Shown piece after piece: positions 1 to 11,975 of a DNA stretch of 64,000 bases. The stretch's first letter is position 1, and every line of letters starts with the position of its first letter. The position numbers and the translations under genes are program-made. The notes under the pieces are model-generated. The model worked only from the letters and a program-made list of their open reading frames with translations, did not search any database and was not told the DNA's origin. This stretch comes from Cristatella mucedo. Lineage: Eukaryota > Bryozoa > Phylactolaemata > Cristatellidae. The stretch covers positions 1,853,501-1,917,500 of the forward strand of contig WPIO01000060.1 of the NCBI GenBank assembly GCA_009760855.2, read 5' to 3'.

Positions 1-170
1 AGGCCGCCGCCCCGTCCTCGGCGCTGCGGCTGCGGCCGGAGCCCAGCGGCGGCCGGGCTCCGGCCCCCGCGAATATGTCACGGCGGCAATTCGTCGAGGC
101 GGCAGGACGCCTCGGTCGGCGGTCCGTCGTGCGCCCGCCGCGGTGCGGGTCTCGGCGAGCGCTTACAAAT
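1..170 (+). other. CpG-rich block, open frame of unknown function
   Basis: The first 170 bases are very GC- and CpG-rich. One plus-strand frame is open from base 3 through the in-frame ATG at 75 to a stop near 293. The predicted peptide is rich in Ala, Pro, Arg and Gly and I recognise no domain in it. Such composition fits the edge of a CpG island (first exon or 5' UTR of a gene that starts outside the window), but chance openness in GC-rich DNA is equally possible. Confidence 0.35.
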
Positions 171-900
171 CTTTGCCTAAAATTGAGCACTAGTCAGCGA
201 AAGCGGAGCTATCAGCTCGCAGCTATGCATTCGCTCCGCTCGCTCCGCAGCTCGGAAAGTGCGTGGGGGCAACGCTCCCGGCCAGAAAGATGATGCGGAG
301 CGTCAACTCTTTTAACCATAACTAACTCTTTCAGTCGTTGTTGATCGTTCGGTGGAATTGTCCAAAAAGAGAGTATTCGCCGCAAATTTCCGCTGATATC
401 CGACAGAGAACTCGCGCCAATATCTAAAAAGCGTGCCCATATCATATATGAAGGCGAGATCTTAAATTTGATTAATGAAAGCAATTTTCAGAAGCAGTCA
501 AACGTGTCATCATGGTCACGTGCTTTGCGGCTGTTGCCGGTGCTGAGCAGAAGATGTACGAAGCTGCCGTCTCCGATTGCCTGGCCTAAAAGAGTGCCTG
601 CCCGCTCGGCCCGTAGTGAGCCTGGGACCGAAAAGATGACTGTGTTAATGAAGCATCGCTTCGCCCATAGCGGAGCTCTCGTCGTCAGAAGAGACGGTGC
701 GAGAATGAAGCAAAAGACAAGTACTTGCGGTTTTTTGGACTTAAAGCCGAATAGCAAAATATCCGCACCCACAGGAAAACGCGGGCGGCCGCCCTTAAAA
801 AAGGAAACTATCGCCAAGTTTTCCTTTTGTGGCACAGATTTGTGAAAAGATTGTCGCGCTAAGCAGCTGGTGGCACGCATTAAAAAGAGTAGACTTTCGG
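171..900. other. No recognised gene
   Basis: Open frames of 125 to 130 codons run on both strands between about 468 and 880, with no recognisable domain. A short basic stretch (KRGRPPLKK) on the plus strand at about 780-805 resembles an AT-hook, but nothing around it supports a real protein. The following LINE begins near 901. Confidence 0.4.
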
Positions 901-1858
901 GTAAATTTCAATCGGGATTGAAAAGCTGCAGCACTCCACGGAGACTGCTCTCTTCCTTGTAACCAATAACATCCTATGCAGCAACAATGACTGGAATGTC
1001 ACTGCTATAGCACTGCTAAGTCTATCAGCTGCCTTTGACTGGATTGATCACGACATCCTACTTGAATGGTTGTGAACAACGGTCGGTTTGTCGAATGACG
1101 CGCTAGTGTGGTTTAAATCGTACTTGTCCGACATTGTTAAATAAGTGTCGTGTGGGTTTCAGTCTCATCCAATCAGACCAGTCAGTAACCCGTGGAGTCC
1201 TTCAAGGGTCTGTCCTCGGTCCATTTCTGTTCTCCATTTATACTCAAGCTCTCAGTAAAGTATATCAAGCCCATGGAGTAGGCTGTCACTTGTATGCTGT
1301 AGATTATCATCCGTATTTGTCATTTAAACCGTCGAAATCTGGTGCAGCGTCTGATAAACTGAACGCTTACCTTGTTTATACTCGATCCTGGATTTAGGAA
1401 CATTTTCTTAACTAAACGACGATAAAACGGAACTGCGGCTCGCAGGATACCTCAAGCGTGTGTCTGGACTAGAAGACTTTGATCTTCTAGTAGGTGTTGC
1501 TCTTGTACAACCATCGCCACGTGATCGGAATTTAGGTGTCGTCTTTAAAAGCTGCCTACATTTTGAAGGCTTTTTAAGATGAGATTGCTTCCACAGCTAG
1601 CCATCACGTCCGATCCCTATCTAAAATTAATAACAGTCTTCCACGGTTGTTTGCAAAATATTTAAAAAAAAGTTTTCAGCTCTATCTCGGCTAGATTATT
1701 GTTACTCCCTTTTGGCTGGGCTACGAAAAAAGTCACTGGGAGGCTGCAGCTGGCAATGAGTGTGGCTGCAAGGCATGTTCACAATGAGGTTTGAATATGT
1801 GGCTCCTTTGCTGAAAGAGCTAGGATGGCTGCAGTATGATCAACGGTTAGAGAAACCA
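901..1858 (+). mobile_element. LINE family B fragment (L2/CR1-type RT), decayed
   Basis: The conceptual translation, broken by frameshifts and stops, follows the RT domain of an L2/CR1-clade non-LTR retrotransposon. It has a QSG...HSTETAL-like start at 905-955, an LSLSAAFDWIDHDILL motif at about 1010-1065 (RT block A), and GVLQGSVLGPFLF at about 1195-1235. The YADD position reads YAVD near 1293, so the catalytic Asp pair is damaged. The C-terminal part continues to about 1855 (LLKELGWL-like), and the 3' end is missing. It matches the other family B copies at 40985, 43149 and 56155. Confidence 0.85.
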
Positions 1859-1982
1859 ACGTGGTCTTAGCGCCTTTTGGAGTTACAGACGTATATAAAC
1901 TGCATTACGTTACATAAATTGAATCCAAGGATTTTCAGAATGCCTTGTTAAATAGAGGTCCGCTCACAATTGTGCAGTATTT

Positions 1983-2640
1983 ACATGTAATGTAATGTAA
2001 TGTAATGTAATGTATCTCCGTCAGTAACTCCACAAAGTCATAAAGACCACGTGGGCGTTACACAGGAGAGTTTTGTATAGCGCACTCACAGCCTAAGTGG
2101 CTTTCGGTACGTATTCGCTAGCCAACAGACTTCGTCTCACGCAACAGAGAGAAAGTGGAAAGCATAGCAGTGTTAGGAGAGCAGTTGAGGTAGTGAGTAG
2201 CATAGAAGTAGCAGTTCAGGACCGCTGAAAAAGATGTGCCATAGTCGGCAGTTGGAGAGTAGATGTCGTTGTGTAAGAATTGTGGAAGCGAGTTCCACAG
2301 TCTAGGACCTGCAGAGCTAAAGCTTCTGTCGCCAACTGTCTTTAAGCGGAGGAATGGGACAGCTAATTTATTGTCTACACAGGACCTGAGGGCACATACA
2401 GGCTTAAACTGATGCAGCAGTTCAGCTAGGTACGAAGGAGCCAAGCCGTGGCGGGCCTTGTGGGTCAGCGTAAGAACTTTGCTCTGTATCCTTAGCTCAA
2501 CCGGCAACCGTCCTAGCTCTTTCAGCAAAGGTGACACGTGCTCAAACCGCTGGGACTTGAAGACCAGCCTTGCAGCCATATTCATAGTCCGCTGTAGTGG
2601 CATAATAGCTTTCTTTGGTAGCCCAGCCAAAAGGGACATT
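1983..2640 (-). mobile_element. LINE family B 3' fragment with (TTACA)n tail
   Basis: On the minus strand a 173-codon frame (2118-2639) encodes the C-terminal region downstream of the RT. It contains GLPKKAIMPLQ, LLKELGRLPVELRIQSK and GDRSFSSAGPRLWNSLPQFL. The element ends in (TGTAA)n on the plus strand at 1983-2015, the complement of the family's TTACA tail. It is 5'-truncated near 2640, as expected from abortive target-primed reverse transcription. Confidence 0.92.
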
Positions 2641-3397
2641 GATTCGCCATCTGTAGTGGTGCAGACTCATAAAGACTAGTCGCATTGCTAAGCTGGAGAG
2701 TTCTCGACAGCGTACACAGAGCCCGATGATTTTGAATGTGCACACTGTAGCCACCATTCCAACTTGAAAAAAAGTTTGCGGAAAACGCGACGCACGTGGA
2801 AGAACGGAGTAACGAGTGCCTTAAGGTAAGAGCAGAGGAGAGCAGAGAAATGAGCGTCCAGGGTGGCGCCGGCGAACATTTGCGAGCTATTGCATCAAGA
2901 CTCATGAGTGTATCACTCAAAGCTATTAATATGACGGGGTGGGAAAATTTGACCTAGAGATGAGCGTATGCATGAACTAGGCCACACTATTTTCTCTGGG
3001 GTATACAGTGGCTTAGGCCAATTCAACCTCACCCCCCCCCCGGGTGCACTCGGGCCCGAGGGTATGCACTCTAGCCTGCTATGCCTTCTTCTTCCCACTA
3101 GTCTTCCATCTAACCTGTCGATGCAAGCGACTATTCACATCGCATACCACAAAACTTCTGTCCGAAATTCTCTGGCTCCCCATCGTGCATCTCGTTGACT
3201 TCACGACCCCTCTCTGTGGCGCTACAAGTCGCTTTCTTCGCTTGCACCAACCAGCCTGCTGCTGCTGCTGCGATCCAAAATCCGAAGCTCCTCTAGCGAG
3301 ATCTAGCAGCGTGATCTCCCTCTCCTACTTTACTTCCATTCGTCTCGCCATTCCTGTCATGTTCCTGGGACGTTCCTGGTATTGTAACCTTTATAAG
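2641..3397. other. No recognised gene
   Basis: Open frames of 60-140 codons here show no domain. There is a C10 run at about 3036-3045 and a short CTG run near 3258. The stretch may be intron or intergenic DNA. Confidence 0.4.
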
Positions 3398-5495
3398 AAT
3401 AATAATAATAATAACAACGCACTTGATAAAGCGCCCTCAGAGAACTTAATCTCTCTCTAGGCGCGTTACATTTGCTGCAAAGGGAAATGAAATTGAATGG
3501 TGAGTAAAATCATGCTTGATAAACAAACGAAATGAATAACATGGTTAGGGGTGACATGCACTGGGTAAGCATGCAAATGTGGTTAGTGGCAGCAGGCAGA
3601 GTGTGAGCACGCATAAGCACATGAAGGACGAATCACAGGGACCCACTAAATGCTGTCCTAAATAGGTGTGTTTTCAAGTTCTTCTTAAACGTGGTCAGGT
3701 CAGGGGATGTTCTGACGCAGGTCGGGAGGAAGTTCCAGGCTTTGGGAGCATGCGAACTAAATGCACGGTCTCCAAAGGATTTAAGGTTTGTACGGGGTAT
3801 TAGTAAACTGTTGGATTCCGAAAAGCGGGTGGTACGATGCTTGGCCTGAAGGGGGAGTATATCTGAGAGATAGGCTTGAGCCAAAGAATGAAGTGACCTA
3901 AAAGTGAGCGAAAAAACCCTGAAGTCGATCCGTTGCTTGACTGGTGGCCAGTGCAGGTCGGCGAGAAGTAGAGTAATGTGGCAACTGCGACGCTCACAAC
4001 AGACAAGCCAAGCTGTGGAGTTTTGCAGAAGCATCAATAGCCTGATCGCACATGCCACAAATGTAAAGGGCCTAGAAAGAGATTGAGTTCTCTGAGGGCA
4101 CTTTATCAAGTGCATTATTATTATTGTTATGCCGGTAGGCCAGTGAGCAGTGAGTTGCAGAAGTCGAGACGGGATGTCACGAATGCATGGACCAACTTAG
4201 ATGTGGTATCCTTATCTAAACAAGCCCGAATTTTAGCAATGTTATGAAGCTAAAAATAGGCAGATTTGACTGTGGAGCTGATATGGTCGTCTAACGAGAG
4301 GTTGCTTTGGAATATGACACCTAGATTTCGAGCTCATTCAACTGGAGATATGCTGGCAGAGCCAATTTTGAGTTTCAGCCTTTCCAATTTGTGAATCGCA
4401 CTGGGTTTGCCATACATAGTAAGTTAGTTTTATCATCGTTTAGTTTTAGAAAAATTGCTGCCATCGATGTGCGGATGTCATCAATACATGCAGCAAGTGA
4501 GTTAAGAGAATTTGAGGTGCTCGAAGGCTGGGAGGGATCAAGGCAAAGTTACAACTGACTGTCATCCGGATAGAAGTGAAAGCCTAGATCGTGCTTAGCA
4601 ATCACATCAGCAAGAGGGAGAGTATAAACCGTGAAAAGAACCGGACCTAGCACGGAGCCCTGAGGTACGCCATATTTCAGAGGTACCTCATATGATTTTT
4701 GTCCATTCACGTCAATACTGTGGACTCTCCCACTGAGATAGGACCTGAACCATTGCAGAGCAGTGCTAGTGATGCACAGGCGAGATGAGAGGCGCTCTAG
4801 AAGAACTTTGTGATCGATGGAATCAAAAGCTGCCGAAAGATCGAGCAAAAGAAGCAGAGCCACTCTACCCATGTCTGCATTCCTAAGTAGGTCGTTGTAT
4901 ACCTTAAGGGAATGCTGACTCTGTGGAGTGATTAGCTCTAAAGCCAGACTGGAGCTCACTAGCAAGGTATGATGTTTCGATATATAAGTTTAGCTGGTCC
5001 GCCACGACCCGTTCCAGCGTCTTTGATAGGAATGGTAGAAGGGAGACTGGGCGGTAGTTGCTCAAGTTCTCTTGGTCTAGTGTTGATTTTTTGAGAAGGG
5101 GCCTGACTAAAGCTTTTTTGATAGGTGCTGGGACTTGACCTGAGACTAATGACATATTAATGATGTTCGTTATGCATGGCAGCAGCAGATCAAGGCAATG
5201 TAGGAGCATGACAGTGGGAATAGGGTTCAGAGGACTTGTTGTCTTTTTTGATTGAGGTACGAACTTCAGGACTAGATCACTAGTGACCTGCTTAAATGTA
5301 GACATTGAGGTGCAGCCAGGAATCGGGGAACAGCATTCTAGTGGAGATGTTGTTATCGCAGGGATGGATTCCCTGATCTTGTCTATCTTCTGCACAAAGA
5401 ACCATACGATGAACGGGCTGAAACCTTTCAATGATCGGGCTGGCCTTCAGCTCGTATGCAAAGACAGCCTCAAACTCGCTACCGGAAACTGTAAC
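3398..5495 (-). mobile_element. LINE family A, longest copy, most of the RT domain
   Basis: This is the reference copy of family A. Reading the minus strand from about 5495, the translation shows FFVQKIDKIRESI, then NYRPVSLLPFLSKTLERVV (RT finger), SGFRANHSTESA, LLLLDLSAAFDSIDHKVLL (block A, about 4810-4870) and GVPQGSVLGPVLFTVYTLPL (4610-4670). The catalytic tetrad reads YPDD instead of YADD near 4570-4585. The frame breaks between 4904 and 4965. The C-terminal tail (3633-4115) carries [18 protein letters not shown] and GDRAFSSHAPKAWNFLP. The 3' stem-loop and (ATT)n tail lie at 3398-3475. A 73-bp solo tail is inserted at 4056-4128. The RT layout is that of the L2/CR1 clade. The 5' end is missing and there are several disruptions, so the copy is dead. 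Confidence 0.93.
4056..4128 (+). mobile_element. 73-bp solo LINE A tail nested in LINE A
   Basis: Only the terminal stem-loop and (ATT)n of family A are present, running antisense to the host LINE. ATGC occurs on both sides (4052-4055 and 4129-4132), consistent with a 4-bp target duplication. The same insertion at the same site is found at 24235-24307. Confidence 0.85.
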
Positions 5496-5740
5496 CACCT
5501 AAATTAAATTGTGCGCCATCAAAGTCCAAACTAAAGTCGCACTTGTTTGATGCTGTTTTTTCTCTGTTTGATGCTGTTTTTTCTTCGCTTTGATTGCTTG
5601 CCAGTGCATGACTAGATGCATGTAACTAATCAGGAGGCTCACTAATCCGCGCTCTGAATGTCATTTTGCTCGCTTTACATGCTCGTCTACGCGTGATACC
5701 TTACTGGTTATAGTAGCTCTAGGCTATTGCTTCTCGTGCA
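5496..5740. other. No recognised gene
   Basis: Short non-coding stretch between the 5' truncation of the LINE A copy and the GA microsatellite. A tandem pair of similar segments (TTTGATGCTGTTTTTTCT) occurs at about 5547-5585. Confidence 0.4.
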
Positions 5741-6232
<492 letters not shown>

Positions 6233-6905
6233 GAGTTTCAAGAGCGCTCGTAAAGAGTCACTAATCTTAGCACACGATGCACATACTAATACTGTTGTTA
6301 AAAAGAGCAGCTGCAGCTCCTGGTCGATGACAGCAGGTAAAAGCGAGATTAAAAATGAGCTGACGAGGCCCCGCTCCTTCGAGGGCTACGGTTCCTTCGA
6401 GCGCCTAATGCAGCTACATGCTACCCAGCAAGGCACGAAAAGACACTAAAGGCTCGCGGCTATCGGCACCTCACGTAAGACGTTCTGCTGTGATTATTGC
6501 TTTCGCTACCGCCTCCGCTTCCCAGACAGGCTGCCGTTACGGCGACGCCGGCTCTCTACGACCTCGCTGTCCAGCGAAAGCGTGCAAGTCCATTATCTTG
6601 TCGCCGTCGCCATAGAAATATATCGCTGCACCTGCCGGGCTTGGTTAATTGGGCCTCTCCCACATGCAGCCAAGACGGAGCAAGTGAGTGGGATTGTGGG
6701 TAGGGACGCATTTCTTTACAGTATTCGCAGTCCCGCTTAATCGCAAGCTGCTCTCAGCAGAACAGTGCAGTGATGATGCATTCGAACTTAATGTCACATC
6801 GCTTTGGCTCAGCGGTTAAGGTGCTCGCCTTTAACGAAAGAGGACAAGCTGAATGCATTTGACATTTGTACATACGCATGTATACAATTGATCGTCGCGG
6901 CGTTG
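6233..6905. other. No recognised gene; possible SINE head
   Basis: Nothing here is recognisable as coding. At about 6797-6833 a TTGGCTCAGCGGTTAAGG-like segment resembles the box A half of SINE1, but no box B or tail follows it. Confidence 0.35.
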
Positions 6906-7480
6906 GCGCGGCCCGGCGAGCACTCGTAAAGAGGCTCCCAATCAAGTAATGCAGTGCCTTCAACGTTCTGTCTTTCACTTTTAGGTCGATTCATTCTTTA
7001 GCGCAAAGCGAGCTATTAGAATTACCGCTCCACCAGGCAAGGCATCGTGCCTCACGTTTTTTTCTGTATCAAATCGTTGAGCTACATCCGGTACGAGCCT
7101 CAAAAAACCTATAGAGACCTTACCTTTAGGTTACATGCTTCCGTAAAAGTCTGAAACTTACGGCCGATTGGCGCCGCGACATCTACCAGCTTTATGATAT
7201 AAGAAAAAATGAATCTCCTAGGTGCATTATTTAGTGGGGCTACGTAATTCGTCCTTCGCGTGGTTATGCGTGCTAGCACCGCCCAATGCTTCCAGTAAGC
7301 GAATTTGCATGCTGACCCTGAGCATGCGCCCGCTAAACATGCCCAGCTTGTTGACCTTGAGCCTGCTACCAACGAACCGTTCGCCTTTGCAGCGCCTGTG
7401 AAGTGCTTAGAAAATATGGTTGCGCACAACGCAAACACTGCATAGACAACCGCAAGCCATGTAAATTCCTCATGGTCGGA
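6906..7480 (+). mobile_element. LINE family A, ancient diverged copy
   Basis: The plus strand follows the family A 3' region at low identity: the segment CTTTCACTTTTAGGTC at about 6970, a region matching the [15 protein letters not shown] stretch, then the 3' UTR segment GCATGCTGACCCTG near 7307. The 151-codon minus-strand frame at 7109-7564 is the antisense shadow of this copy. No terminal tail is visible. Confidence 0.7.
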
Positions 7481-7756
7481 CCGACCCCGTGCTACCATTA
7501 ATCGGGAAAACCCCCTCCTAAAGTTGGTGGCATTAACGGACGTTTTGCTTAGACGAACCCTCACGTTAAAACTCTTTATGTAGCGACCGGAAAACGAATT
7601 CGCCGTGAGACTCTCACAACGCCAATAGACGAGGCTCGTCTGCGTGATCCAGTTGCAAAGATAGAACGTCTTGTGTCAGTAAAGATTGCGGTGTTACTTA
7701 CAGCGGGCTAAGTAAGTATCGAATTCATGTACTGCTTACGATAGAGGTAGAGCAGT

Positions 7757-7852
7757 AAGTAAATAAATAAAATAAATAAACGAAATTGATTTGTACAGCA
7801 CCCCAAGAGAAAGTAGTCTCTATTCAGGTGCTTCACATATGCCTTAGGGCTC
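7757..7852 (-). mobile_element. SINE1, 3' half (split by LINE insertion)
   Basis: The minus strand reads the SINE1 box B remnant (GAGCCC side), the GCACCTGAATAGAGA-type stem-loop and an AT-rich tail with (AAAT)n. The box A half of the same element resumes at 8583, beyond a family A LINE. Confidence 0.8.
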
Positions 7853-8582
7853 CAGCTTATGAGTTGGTCCATGCATTCGTGACATCTCGTCTCGACTTCT
7901 GCAACTCACTGCTTACTGGCCTACCAGCATGTGCGATCAAGCGATTGCAGCAGGTGCAAAACTCTGCAGCTAGGCTTGTCTGTCGTGAGCGTCGCAGTTG
8001 CCACATTACTCCACTTCTCGCCGACCTGCCCTGGCTACCAGTCAAGCAACGGATTGACTTCAAGGTTTTGTCGCTCACTTTTAGGTCTCTTTATTCTATG
8101 GCTCCAGCCTATCTCTCCGACATACTCCCCCATCAGGCCAAGCATCGTACCACCCGCTTTTCGGAGTCCAACAGTCTAGAAATACCTCGTACAAACCTCA
8201 AATCTTTTGGAGACCGTGCATTTAGTTCGTATGCTCCCAAAGCCTGGAACTGCCTCCCGACCTGCGTCAGAACATTCCCTGACCTGACCACATTTAAAAG
8301 GAACTTGAAAACACACCTATTTAGGACAGCATTAAGTGGGTCCCTGTGATTCGTCCTTCACGTGCTTATGCTTGCTGACACTGTGCATGCTGCCACTAAC
8401 CACATTTGCATGCTGACCCTGTGCATGTCACCCCTAACCATGTTATTCGTGTTGTTTTTTTTAAGCATGATTTTACTTACCATTTAATTGCATTTCCCTT
8501 TGCAGCAAATGTAAAGCGCCTAGAAAGAGATTAAGTTCTCTGAGGGCGCTTTATCAAGTACTTTATTATTATTATTATCATT
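7853..8582 (+). mobile_element. LINE family A 3' copy, well preserved
   Basis: A single open frame (about 7860-8349) encodes the whole C-terminal region: [60 protein letters not shown] and [20 protein letters not shown], ending in [18 protein letters not shown]. The 3' UTR and the stem-loop at 8513-8552 follow, then (ATT)n. Low decay suggests one of the younger copies. It sits inside a SINE1 element. Confidence 0.95.
8513..8552 (+). other. Family A 3'-end stem-loop (reference copy)
   Basis: AAAGCGCC at 8513-8520 is complementary to GGCGCTTT at 8545-8552, and inside it AGAGA (8526-8530) pairs with TCTCT (8537-8541). The hairpin is retained in nearly all family A copies and, in variant form, in SINE1. 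Known L2-type LINEs such as eel UnaL2 use a 3' stem-loop for recognition by their own RT; a role here is inferred. Confidence 0.85.
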
Positions 8583-8648
8583 ATGACCTCAGCCAGACCT
8601 TTGTCGGGGCGAGCACGTTAACCGCTATAACAATCCAACTCGGCATGG
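8583..8648 (-). mobile_element. SINE1, 5' half (split by LINE insertion)
   Basis: Minus-strand box A region of SINE1 (GCTCGCCCCGACAAAGG-like, preceded by a TTAACCGC complement). It completes the element interrupted at 7852. About six bases of the box B core are missing at the junction. Confidence 0.78.
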
Positions 8649-8725
8649 AGTGGTGAATGCAAATTTACGCTGTTCTCGAAATGCAAAAGAAGGCTTTACG
8701 TGCGTCACCGAGTCGATGAAGCCTA

Positions 8726-9089
8726 ATTCATATGCTCCCAAAGCCTGGAACTCTCGCCCGACCTGCGTTAGAACATCCCCTGACCTGACGACATTTAAAA
8801 GGAACCTAAAAACACACCTATTTAGGACAACATTTAGTGGGTCCCTGTGATTCGTCCTTGATGTGCTTATGCGTGCTGACACTGTGCATGCTGTCACTAA
8901 CCACATTTGCATGCTGACCCTGTGCATGTCACCCCTAACCATATTATTCATTTCGTTTGTTTTTTCAAGCATGATTTTACTTACCATTCAATTGCATTTC
9001 ACTTTACAGCAAATGTAAAGCGCCTAGAGAGAGATTAAGTTCTCTGAGGGCGCTTTATAAAGTGAATTATTATTATTATTATTATTATT
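8726..9089 (+). mobile_element. LINE family A 3' fragment
   Basis: It begins inside the C-terminal coding region ([20 protein letters not shown]), runs through FRTTFSGSL and the full 3' UTR, and ends with the stem-loop and (ATT)n. Severely 5'-truncated. Confidence 0.93.
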
Positions 9090-9318
9090 AATCACTCAAT
9101 TACCTGCAGCCAATGGTCAAATTCTTAAGAAAATGTGTCTCGGTATAGGTTTCCTCGGCAGAAATGGCGCCGGGAGCCCTGCATCGCATACCGGGCATCA
9201 CGTTGACAGGCTTTGTTTATACCTTCTTCAAACCGTAGGTGGCAGTTCGTGGCAGGATTTATTTTTCCAGGTCGACAACGAGTATATGCACACAACCGCA
9301 GCAGCTATCTATTTTTAA
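9090..9318. repeat. LINE-flank segment also present at 18769-18985
   Basis: Just downstream of a family A tail. The same order of motifs (GGGAGCCCTGCATCGCATAC, TTCAAACCGTAG, CAGGTCGACAACGA) recurs in diverged form after another family A tail at 18690-18768. It is either an old segmental duplication or part of an unrecognised repeat. Confidence 0.55.
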
Positions 9319-10299
9319 CAACATATCAGAACTCGTTTACCCTTTCGAGACGGTTAAGGACTGGCCAGTCAGTCTCCTGACCTCGACCCAATTAAGCGTT
9401 TGCGGGGCGAAGTCGAATGACGATTACGGCAGCTAGTCATTCGTAGTAAGATATATTAATGTGGTTTTATTTACTTGCAAAAACCTGAAGTAGAAATAGC
9501 TGCTAATGTTTGCAAGCATTTGATCAGCTCCATGCCTGGGTGAGTCCGGCAACTAATTGCAAACAAAGAAAGTGCGTCGCTATATTAGCACTATAAATTA
9601 AATTCGAGACGTGATAATTGCAAAAAAGCCGTTTTTTATTTTCAACCAGTGCGCATACTTTAGGTTACACAAACGTTTGATCTTTGCTCGACATTTCGGT
9701 AAGCCAGGGATCTCGTGCGACCGTCCCAACCTTCTGAATACGTGTGCATTTGAGTGCACAAGTCTCTTCGTAATAATGCACTCTGTATATTCTCAAAACA
9801 TCTCTGGGGGGGCAATGCAGGTTATACGTTTCTCCAGAATTCGGATGCAAAGGTCAACTGAATGAAAAGCTTCATTTATACAGCTTCAGAAAGCCACGGT
9901 GGCCATCGCCAGCCCTTGAAGAGCCAAAAACTAGATTGCCCCACGGAACGACTTGAACGATACGACCTGTGTCGTGAAGAGAGAGCAAATTCTGGCCCCT
10001 GCGCTAAGACCCAATCAGGAGCGTGCTGCGGGACTCGATACTGCGACTACGGGTGCGAAGCTTCAGCGCTTTAGCTGACGCGTCGCTGCCAGTTTTCGAA
10101 CAGACGACTCGTCACGTTTTGGCGGGCATCCAACAGCGACAAATGCGGCTGGTGGTGCTGCGTCACTCGTCGACTGCAGGGCACCTGCACGAAATCAATA
10201 GCACTGAGTGTGCACCACAAAAGCGCAACCGATGGCATGAATTTCAACACGCACACAGCCTCACGGCTCTAGCATGAATTGATAATAGTATTTAAAATA
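9319..10299. other. No recognised gene
   Basis: Small open frames of 60-84 codons on both strands have no recognisable motifs, and I see no convincing splice-bounded exon. Confidence 0.4.
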
Positions 10300-10885
10300 C
10301 ATGTAATTATTAGTATTAAAGTTGCAGAGCGCCGTCAGAGAACTTAATCTCTCGGTCTCTACGCATTTTATAGAAACTGCATGCAAAGCATCATCAAATC
10401 CATGGTAGAAACATCCGCAAGAAGCAGGCATAGTTTAAGCAGGTAAATGCAAAAAAGGACAAATAATAACAACTTCTCCTTAGATGAACGGTCCGGAAAG
10501 AACTTGAGGCTCATATGAGTAATGAGTAAAGGCTTAGATTTCGAAAAGCGACAGGTACGACGCTTAGCCTGGTATGGGAATATACATGATAGGTAGGCTG
10601 GAGTCAAGAATAAAGGGACCTGAAAGTGTGTGACAGAAGCTTGAAGCTGATGCGTTGCTTGACTAATGCAGTTCAGCGAGAAGTGATGGGGTGTGGCTAC
10701 TGCAACACTCGTGACAGACAAGTCTAGGTGCAGAGGTCGAGGAGCACCTGATTGCACAGGCCGGTAGACCAGCAAGGTGTGAGTTACAGAAGTAAAGACG
10801 GGATGTCGCAAATGCACGGACAACTTTAAAGATGGCATCCCTGTCTAAACATGTGATCATTTTAGCAATGCTATTTAGCTGATGA
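10300..10885 (-). mobile_element. LINE family A, diverged copy
   Basis: Minus-strand remnant of the family A 3' region. The tail complement (GCGCCGTCAGAGAACTTAAT) is at about 10330-10350. Decayed coding similarity follows, with LTPAYLSCIFPYQAKRRTCR on the minus strand and VVRAFATSRLYFCNSHLAGL upstream of it. Confidence 0.8.
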
Positions 10886-10889
10886 AAAG

Positions 10890-11045
10890 GTTGCCGTGCT
10901 GGCTTAGTCCAGCGGTTTACCTGGTCGCCCTGACCGAAGTCTGGCCGAAGCCGTAGGCTCGAGCCCTCTGGCAATTGTGAAGCGCCAGAATAGAGATCAA
11001 GCTCTCACACGGTACTCTACAAATTAATTTATATATTTTTTCTTG
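10890..11045 (+). mobile_element. SINE1 (tRNA-derived)
   Basis: A box A-like segment (GGCTTAGTCCAGCGGTTTAC) at about 10899 is followed by a box B-like core (AGGCTCGAGCCCT) at about 10952. The body is GAAGCGCCAGAATAGAGATC, with an AT-rich tail. The 3' part is a degraded form of the family A stem-loop. Confidence 0.8.
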
Positions 11046-11884
11046 AGGCTCTATTCTCGCCGAACCTTAATACGTACTTGGGTATTGATTACTTAGAAAA
11101 TGGAATGAGCATCCCAGCTCAAGTATGATCGGGAGCTTTGTAAAGAATACAACCAATCCAAATTGAACTGTCAATATTCCTATTAGTAGACGTACGCACA
11201 CACTCGACTACATCCTCCTTATCGTTCAAGCCTGCCGAAAACTGTGATACCCTGACAATGCATACGACGTGTTACACTTCACTGCCTCGACTTGGATGTC
11301 GCCAGCTTGAGTGGCAAGCCGTCCTCCGACGGGGAGCGCTCACAGTACCTGAATGCAGAGGCCTTCGGCCCTGTAAACATGCCCAGCCTCGCCGTGTGCG
11401 TACGAGCGACGACGCCTGAAACGTCTTTCATCATGGCAGCATCTCGGTGGCCGGCTTGGACGTCCTGACGGTGTCAACTGACTCAGACGAGATGGATCAC
11501 TCGGTCGTGCCATGATTGTAATGACCTGCGATTATGAGCTTTGAGCTTGATAGCCGAGCCTCGATTGAGAATTATGAGCTAAGAACCATGAACTACTGAA
11601 TGATGATGCTTAAGAGATGGCTGCGATAACGGTGGTGGATAGGGATAGGGGTGGGGAGTTATGCCCTCTGAGTCTCTACCCAATAGGATGTATCTAACCC
11701 AAGAGCAAGGTAATTGATATTTCTCAAAGGAACGATTTGAATGCAAATTGAAACAAACAATAAGTGTAAGAAATGCTATCGTCACTCTTAGCCTTAGCTG
11801 TCTTGTTGACCTTCTGAATTTGTATACAAGTCAAGGTCACGTTTCTGCACTGAAGTTCAGCCGAGCATAGCTATGTCATCAAAT
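11046..11884. other. No recognised gene
   Basis: Unique-looking sequence with no supported exon. Around 11585-11665 there is a G-rich low-complexity stretch (GGATAGGGATAGGGGTGGGG). Confidence 0.4.
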
Positions 11885-11975
11885 CAATAATAATAATAAT
11901 GCATATTATATAGCACATTGCAAAAACTCAATCTCTTTCTAAGAACTTTGAAACTGCAACAGATGCTATGCCAGT
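11885..11975 (-). mobile_element. LINE family A terminal fragment
   Basis: (AAT)n followed by a complement of the family A stem-loop (CAATCTCTTTCTAAGAACTT). Only the last 90 bp or so are present. Confidence 0.75.

Noticed and set aside
7109-7564. 151-codon minus-strand frame with hydrophobic stretch
   Set aside because: It is antisense to a diverged LINE A 3' region; similar antisense frames recur at 8625-8987 and 49540-49857.
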